Position numbers and translations under genes: made by a program. From positions 1 to 10,014 of the forward strand of contig JAEVZN010000356.1 in NCBI GenBank assembly GCA_023392205.1: DNA of 10,014 bases, read 5' to 3'. The stretch comes from Pseudomonadota bacterium. Its GTDB lineage: Bacteria > Pseudomonadota > Alphaproteobacteria > Rhizobiales > Xanthobacteraceae. The notes under the pieces were generated by a model. That model worked only from the letters and a program-made list of their open reading frames with translations. It had not been told where the DNA came from and made no database searches. Shown here one piece after another: positions 6,151-10,014 of the stretch; within the stretch, counting starts at the first letter, position 1, and each line of letters begins with the position of its first letter.

Positions 6151-6813
6151 ATGTTCAATCTCACGCTGTCCTTCGATAATGGGCCGGAACCGGAGGTCAC
6201 GCCCGGCGTGCTCGATATCCTGGCGCGCCGCGGGCTGAAGGCTGCGTTTTTTGTCATCGGCGAGAAAGTGGCTCGCGCGGAAGGCCGCAAGGTGGCCGAA
6301 CGCGCGCATGCCGAAGGACACTGGATCGGCAATCATTCCTGGACGCATTCGGTGCCGCTCGGCGAGCGAACGGGTGCGGATGTCGCCGAATTCGAGATTG
6401 GCCAGACTCAGGCCGCGATGCAGGGGCTCATTCATCCGCACCGGTATTTCCGCCCCTTCGGCGGCGGCGGCAATCTCGACCGCCGGCTGATGTCCGGGCC
6501 TGTCGTGGAATACCTCAGGAGCGGCGGCTACACTTGCGTCTTGTGGAATTCGATCCCGCGCGACTGGAACGATCCGGACGGCTGGGTCGCGCGCGCGATG
6601 GCGCATTGCCGCGCGCAACCATCAACGCCGCAGAACTGGACGCTGATGGTGCTGCACGACCTGCCGACCGGCGCGATGGCGCATCTCGATCGCTTTCTCG
6701 ATATGGTCGGCGAAGCGGGCGGGCAGGTGCGTCAGGATTTCCCACCCGATTGCATGCCGATCGTCGATGGCGAGATCGTGCGCCCGATCGACGATTACGT
6801 GGCCGCCGCGTGA
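6151..6813 (+). CDS. NodB-type polysaccharide deacetylase-like protein
   Basis: This is a 220-residue protein with the layout of the carbohydrate esterase 4 (NodB) fold and no signal peptide. Motif 1 appears as TLSFDNGP (5-12): Asp9 occupies the catalytic-base position, but the next residue, normally the metal-binding Asp of the FDDGP motif, is Asn10. Motif 2 is intact as NHSWTH (His62, His66). Motif 3 is RPFGGGG (101-107), motif 4 is probably IPRDW (135-139), and VLHD (167-170) resembles motif 5. The start is unsure: ATG 6151 begins immediately at the first strand, while GTG 6127 in the same frame adds eight residues; neither has a clear ribosome site. It is followed after 41 bases by coxG on the same strand. 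A cytosolic amide or acyl hydrolase is as likely as a true polysaccharide enzyme. Confidence 0.82.
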   Translation: MFNLTLSFDNGPEPEVTPGVLDILARRGLKAAFFVIGEKVARAEGRKVAERAHAEGHWIGNHSWTHSVPLGERTGADVAEFEIGQTQAAMQGLIHPHRYFRPFGGGGNLDRRLMSGPVVEYLRSGGYTCVLWNSIPRDWNDPDGWVARAMAHCRAQPSTPQNWTLMVLHDLPTGAMAHLDRFLDMVGEAGGQVRQDFPPDCMPIVDGEIVRPIDDYVAAA

Positions 6814-6854
6814 ATTTTCGACAGCCTGTTTCTTTTGACACGGAGTAGACGCCC

Positions 6855-7307
6855 ATGGCGATGACAATGACCGGTGAAGTCCCGCTTGCTGCAAAGCGCG
6901 AGGACGTGTGGGCGAAGCTGAACGATCCGGAGGTGCTCAAGGCCTGCATTCCCGGATGCGAGGAGCTGAATGTCATCGGCGAGAACGAATTTGAGGCGGT
7001 GGCGGTCAACAAGATCGGCCCGGTCAAGGCGAAGTTCAAAGGCAAGGTGCAGCTGACCGATATCGATCCGCCGAACGGCTACCGGATTTCCGGGCAGGGC
7101 GATGGCGGGATCGCGGGCTTTGCCAAGGGCGGGGCGGTGGTGCAACTCACCGATCACGAAGACGGTGGCACGCTGCTGAAATACGACGTCGAGGCGCAGA
7201 TCGGCGGCAAGCTCGCTCAGCTCGGCCAGCGGCTGATCAACGGCGCAGCCAAGAAGATGGCGGACGATTTCTTTGCGCGCTTTGCGGAAGCCGTGAAGGC
7301 GGGCTGA
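6855..7307 (+). CDS. coxG: CoxG-family SRPBCC protein, CO dehydrogenase accessory subunit
   Basis: This is a 150-residue SRPBCC/START-fold protein of the CO dehydrogenase subunit G family. It has the characteristic beginning of a short strand, then REDVWAKLNDPEVLKACIPGCEEL (15-38), and a glycine-rich core (GQGDGGIAGFAKGG, 80-93) followed by a long amphipathic C-terminal helix (about 117-150). CoxG proteins accompany Cox-type molybdenum hydroxylases and have been linked to membrane attachment and electron transfer to quinone. Some members carry an extra C-terminal region or anchor; this one stops after the core fold. GGAG (6842-6845) lies 9 bases before the ATG. It shares its strand and probably its transcript with the deacetylase-like gene, and is separated from coxS by the oppositely oriented hydrolase. 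Confidence 0.88.
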   Translation: MAMTMTGEVPLAAKREDVWAKLNDPEVLKACIPGCEELNVIGENEFEAVAVNKIGPVKAKFKGKVQLTDIDPPNGYRISGQGDGGIAGFAKGGAVVQLTDHEDGGTLLKYDVEAQIGGKLAQLGQRLINGAAKKMADDFFARFAEAVKAG

Positions 7308-7340
7308 CGCTCAGGACTTTCGCAAAAAAGGGCCGTGCGA

Positions 7341-7979
7341 TTATTCTCCGCGCGGCTGCCCGATGCGGCTGCGCCAGATATCGGCGATCGAGCGTCCCGC
7401 GCGCGGCGGTTCGGCATTATAGGCGGAAGCGAGGGTGGTCAGCGCCGCGCCGCCGCGCATCAATTCCGCAGTCTGGCGCAGGATCGCCTTGCGGATGCTC
7501 CCGTTGAAGGGGACCGAGACATGGGTGACGAAGGAATCCGTCACCTTGCCGGTGCTCAGATTGTAGGAGCCGGGGATCTTCGGATAGGTCGCGGTGTGGA
7601 TGTTCATGCAATTGGCGACCGGGCATGTGTAGACATCGCCCCAGACTGTCGCTGCATCCAGCGTGATGACGGTCGGATTGTATTTCGCCTGCTCGACCAT
7701 CTTCTTGGCGAATTGATAGGCGCGGGCGCCCCCGGCCGAATGCCCGATCAGCAGCACCGGCTCTTCGTCGCCGGTCTGCAGGCCCAGATGCGAATCGATG
7801 AGCACCCGCCAGCCCTGGCGGCGCAGATCGGCGGCCAGCGGCGCGAGCGGCGTGAGAATGCCGGGCTGGTATTGCGCCAGGCCGTTGAACAGAATCGCGG
7901 TGGGTTTGACCTGAGCGGTGGCGGGCTGGGCAGCAAAGACTGCCGTAACCGCGACAAGCGGGGCAAAAAGCAATCGCAT
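7341..7979 (-). CDS. Exported alpha/beta hydrolase, lipase-like
   Basis: This is a 212-residue secreted or periplasmic hydrolase. Residues 1-22 are a classic Sec signal peptide (basic start, hydrophobic core, ATA-Q cleavage region, probably after residue 22 or 23). The mature part begins with a strand and turn (TAILFNGLAQ, 27-36), typical of lipase-like folds. GHSAGG (79-84) is the nucleophile elbow with Ser81. Asp108 and His153 are plausible triad partners by position but not proven. Cys119 and Cys124 could form a disulfide. ATG 7979 is chosen because it starts right at the signal peptide; TTG 7991 and GTG 7985 are in frame upstream, and none has a strong ribosome site. It ends 33 bases from coxG, tail to tail, and is divergent from coxS. 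The substrate is unknown. Confidence 0.78.
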   Translation of the reverse strand: MRLLFAPLVAVTAVFAAQPATAQVKPTAILFNGLAQYQPGILTPLAPLAADLRRQGWRVLIDSHLGLQTGDEEPVLLIGHSAGGARAYQFAKKMVEQAKYNPTVITLDAATVWGDVYTCPVANCMNIHTATYPKIPGSYNLSTGKVTDSFVTHVSVPFNGSIRKAILRQTAELMRGGAALTTLASAYNAEPPRAGRSIADIWRSRIGQPRGE

Positions 7980-8331
7980 GGACACGTTCAACCAGTTTTT
8001 TACGCAGAACCAGATTTCGGCGGGAGTTTGTGAGGGATTGCCTAATTTGGTCCTAACGTCGCAGACTCAAGATTCGAGGGCGATCTGCGCAGACTGAAGG
8101 GCGATCCGGGCAGAACCGGGGCAGCGGAAACCGGGGTCACAGCTTTGATGGTCGCGACCGCAGGGCGCAGGGTGGCATCGGGGTGTGGGCAACGCGCCGC
8201 TTGACCCGTGCTGCGGACAGGGTACAGAGTTGGTTTGGTTCTAATTTGCGCGAAACGGCCTGATTTCGTTGGAAATCGCGGTCCGAAGGCCGGACCGGCG
8301 CCAAAAAGCGAACGTTTTTGGGAGGGTTCAC
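7980..8331. other. 352-base divergent intergenic region between hydrolase and coxS
   Basis: No convincing gene is seen here. It must hold promoters for both the hydrolase (leftward) and coxS (rightward). GCAGACT followed by AGGGCGATC occurs twice in tandem (8061-8085 and 8089-8106) with different inner spacing. TTTGG(T/C)CTAA-like 12-mers occur in the same orientation at 8046-8057 and 8234-8245 with 10 of 12 positions equal. A weak plus-strand promoter candidate is TTGACC (8201-8206) with TACAGA (8223-8228), 16 bases apart. These could be regulator sites, but nothing identifies the regulator. Confidence 0.5.
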
Positions 8332-8802
8332 ATGGCATCCGTCACGATGACCGTGAATGGCAAGGCCACCAGCGCCGATGTCGACGAGCGGACGTTGCTG
8401 GTTCAGTTCCTGCGCGAGAATCTGCGCCTGACCGGCACGCATGTCGGTTGCGACACCTCCCAATGCGGCGCCTGCGTCGTGCATATCGACGGCGCGGCGC
8501 GCAAGGCCTGCACCACCTTCGCGTGGCAGGTGGATGGCGCCAAGATCACCACCATCGAGGGTGTCGCCAATGGCGCCAAGCTGCATCCGATGCAGGAAGC
8601 CTTCCGCGAGCATCATGGCCTGCAATGCGGGTTCTGCACGCCGGGCATGATCATGGCGGCCATCGACATGGTCAACCGCAAGGGCAACGACCTCGACGAG
8701 ACCACCATCCGCCACGAACTCGACGGCAATCTGTGCCGTTGCACCGGCTACCATAACATCGTGAAGGCGATCGCGGCCGGCGCCAAGGCCATGAAGGCGT
8801 GA
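8332..8802 (+). CDS. coxS: CoxS-type small [2Fe-2S] subunit of a molybdenum hydroxylase
   Basis: This is a 156-residue electron-transfer subunit of the xanthine oxidase/CO dehydrogenase family, of normal length. The N-terminal plant-type ferredoxin domain binds the first cluster through Cys40, Cys45, Cys48 and Cys60 ([10 protein letters not shown], 39-48). The C-terminal four-helix domain binds the second through Cys99, Cys102, Cys135 and Cys137 (QCGFCTPG, 98-105, and [10 protein letters not shown], 134-143). All eight ligands are present. GGAGG (8321-8325) lies 6 bases before ATG 8332; upstream in-frame codons are not preceded by such a site. It carries electrons from the molybdenum site of CoxL to a flavin subunit (CoxM), which is not in the window. 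It precedes coxL by 121 bases. Confidence 0.95.
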   Translation: MASVTMTVNGKATSADVDERTLLVQFLRENLRLTGTHVGCDTSQCGACVVHIDGAARKACTTFAWQVDGAKITTIEGVANGAKLHPMQEAFREHHGLQCGFCTPGMIMAAIDMVNRKGNDLDETTIRHELDGNLCRCTGYHNIVKAIAAGAKAMKA

Positions 8803-8923
8803 CAGCAGGCCTGATCGCAGGCCTGACAAGGAGCGTCATAACCAAGAATGGTATTACAGAGGGCCGCGCACGGCCCCGCATGATCGGGATGGAAATTCCT
8901 CTAGGATGTCTCAGGAGACCGCC
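8803..8923 (+). other. Structured coxS-coxL intercistronic region
   Basis: Three bases after the coxS stop, CAGGCCTG (8806-8813) and an identical, self-complementary copy (8818-8825) form a perfect 8-bp hairpin with loop ATCG. A second perfect hairpin, GGGCCG / CGGCCC with loop CGCA, spans 8861-8876. Neither is followed by a T-tract, so neither is a standard terminator. A third dyad, GTCTC / GAGAC (8908-8919), overlaps the coxL ribosome site. The structures may set the ratio of CoxS to CoxL or protect mRNA ends after processing. Confidence 0.55.
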
Positions 8924-10014
8924 ATGACTGCGACCGGTATCGGCGCGGCGGTGCGCCGCAAGGAAGACCAGCGTTTCATCACCGGCAAGGGTCATTACAC
9001 CGACGATCATTCCCGGCCGGGGCAGGGCGTTGCGCATTTCGTCCGCTCCCCGCACGCGCATGCGAAACTGACACGGATCGACACGCAGGCCGCCGCTGCC
9101 ATGCCGGGCGTGATTGCGGTCTATACCGGCGACGATTTTGCAATCGACAAATTGGGGCCGCTGATCTGCGGCTGGATGATCCATTCCAGGGACGGGTCGC
9201 CAATGAAGATGGCGCCGCATCCGGCGCTGGCCGCGGGGAAGGTCAACCATGTCGGCGATGCCTATGCGGTGGTGATCGCCGAAACGCTGGCGCAGGCGCG
9301 CGATGCCGCGGAAAAGATCGTCACCGATTTCGAGGTGCTGCCGGCGGTGATCGATCCGGCGCAGGCGCAGAAGGACGGCGCGCCGCAGATCCACGAAGCC
9401 GCACCCGGCAACACCATCTATAACTGGCATATCGGCGATCCGGCGGCCAACGACGCCGCTATGCAGAAGGCCAAGCACATCACCCGGCTCGACTTCATCA
9501 ATAACCGGCTGGTGCCGAATGCCATCGAGCCGCGTTCGGCGCTGGCCGAATACGATGCCGGCGCGGACAATTTCACGCTCTGGACCACGAGCCAGAACCC
9601 GCATGTCGCGCGGCTGGTGATCTCGGCCTTTGTGGGCGTGGCGCCCGAGCACAAGCTGCGGGTGATCGCGCCCGATGTCGGCGGCGGATTCGGATCGAAG
9701 ATCTTCATCTATCCGGAAGAGGTCGTGTGTCTGTGGGCATCGAAGAAGGTGGGGCGTCCGGTGAAATGGACCACCGACCGCTCCGAGGCCTTCGTCACCG
9801 ATGCGCATGGCCGCGACCATGTCACCCATGCGGAGCTTGGCTTCGATCACAACAACAAGATCGTCGGCATGCGGGTGAGAACAATAGCCAATCTCGGCGC
9901 GTATATGTCGACCTTCTCCTCGGCCGTGCCGACCTATCTCTACGCCACGCTGCTGTCGGGCCAATACGCCATTCCCTCGATCTATTGCGAGGTGGATTCG
10001 GTCTACACCAATAC
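8924..10014 (+). CDS. coxL: CoxL-type large molybdenum-cofactor subunit (5' part)
   Basis: The first 363 codons are present; the gene runs off the right edge, and relatives are about 780-800 residues. It belongs to the xanthine dehydrogenase/CO dehydrogenase large-subunit family. The opening GIGAAVRRKEDQRFITGKGHY (5-25) is the family's N-terminal signature, residues 34-150 form the a/b hammerhead domain, and IEPRSALAEYD (201-211), TTSQNPH (221-227) and PDVGGGFGSK (250-259) are molybdenum-domain landmarks. ATG 8924 is chosen over in-frame ATG 8906 because AGGAGA (8913-8918) lies 5 bases before it. The active-site loop that separates form I (AYXCSFR) from form II (AYRGAGR) falls beyond the window, so true CO oxidation cannot be judged from it. 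Gene order coxS then coxL, without coxM first, is more like form II. Confidence 0.92.
   Translation, partial: MTATGIGAAVRRKEDQRFITGKGHYTDDHSRPGQGVAHFVRSPHAHAKLTRIDTQAAAAMPGVIAVYTGDDFAIDKLGPLICGWMIHSRDGSPMKMAPHPALAAGKVNHVGDAYAVVIAETLAQARDAAEKIVTDFEVLPAVIDPAQAQKDGAPQIHEAAPGNTIYNWHIGDPAANDAAMQKAKHITRLDFINNRLVPNAIEPRSALAEYDAGADNFTLWTTSQNPHVARLVISAFVGVAPEHKLRVIAPDVGGGFGSKIFIYPEEVVCLWASKKVGRPVKWTTDRSEAFVTDAHGRDHVTHAELGFDHNNKIVGMRVRTIANLGAYMSTFSSAVPTYLYATLLSGQYAIPSIYCEVDSVYTN

Noticed and set aside
5028..6332. Minus-strand open frame of 434 codons overlapping pcaB
   Set aside because: pcaB in the adjacent frame carries all family motifs; this frame is rich in Arg, Ala and Gly with no recognisable domain.
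6835..6840. TTGACA just before coxG as a -35 box
   Set aside because: A -10 box at normal spacing would fall inside the coxG coding region after its start codon, so it cannot drive coxG from ATG 6855.
7324..7355. Possible minus-strand terminator at the end of the hydrolase gene
   Set aside because: CCGCGCG and CGCACGG would pair with a central mismatch and a 9-base loop, and three C separate the stem from six T. The stop codon lies in the loop. Too weak to call.
8672..9964. Minus-strand open frame of 430 codons opposite coxS and coxL
   Set aside because: The plus strand encodes clear CoxS and CoxL; the antisense frame is His/Arg/Asp-rich, as expected for a high-GC shadow.
1..10014. Defence system, CRISPR array, prophage or transposon
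   Set aside because: No repeat-spacer pattern, integrase, transposase, nuclease or toxin-antitoxin pair is visible; every sizeable gene fits metabolism or regulation.

Overview
The window is high-GC DNA with ordinary bacterial gene spacing. It most likely comes from an alphaproteobacterium, plausibly of the Rhizobiales/Hyphomicrobiales. Three things point there: a textbook EcfG-type promoter (GGAAC, 17 bases, CGTT) near the left edge, a dispersed double-hairpin repeat of a kind familiar from that class, and the aromatic-acid and molybdenum-hydroxylase gene content. I saw no tRNA, rRNA, transposase, phage gene or CRISPR array.

Layout, left to right. Positions 51-350 hold a compact unit: EcfG-like promoter, Shine-Dalgarno site, a 57-residue Gln/Gly-rich microprotein and a strong rho-independent terminator. 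Next come an AraC-family regulator of the PobR-like kind (444-1325) and an unrecognised membrane protein of about four helices (1474-2136), both on the plus strand. Four minus-strand genes follow: a flavodoxin-fold oxidoreductase with a Cys cluster (2140-3219), then pcaC, pcaD and pcaB (3294-5983). The pca genes are transcribed in the order pcaB-pcaD-pcaC, with the oxidoreductase downstream. A double palindromic repeat lies between pcaB and pcaD.

On the plus strand a divergent, palindrome-rich intergenic region leads to a NodB-type deacetylase-like protein (6151-6813) with one altered metal-ligand position, and a CoxG/SRPBCC protein (6855-7307). A minus-strand exported alpha/beta hydrolase (7341-7979) comes next. 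The window ends with a CoxS-type [2Fe-2S] subunit (8332-8802) and the first 363 codons of a CoxL-type molybdenum subunit, which runs off the right edge.

How the genes fit together. PcaB, PcaC and PcaD catalyse the consecutive protocatechuate-branch steps from 3-carboxy-cis,cis-muconate to 3-oxoadipate. The ring-cleavage dioxygenase genes pcaHG are not in the window. The PobR-like regulator could control aromatic-acid catabolism, but no direct target is visible. The CoxS then CoxL order, with no CoxM before them, resembles form II ('CO dehydrogenase-like') loci whose substrate is often unknown. CoxG is the matching accessory protein. The physical link between aromatic catabolism and a molybdenum hydroxylase suggests, but does not prove, that the hydroxylase acts on an aromatic or N-heterocyclic compound.
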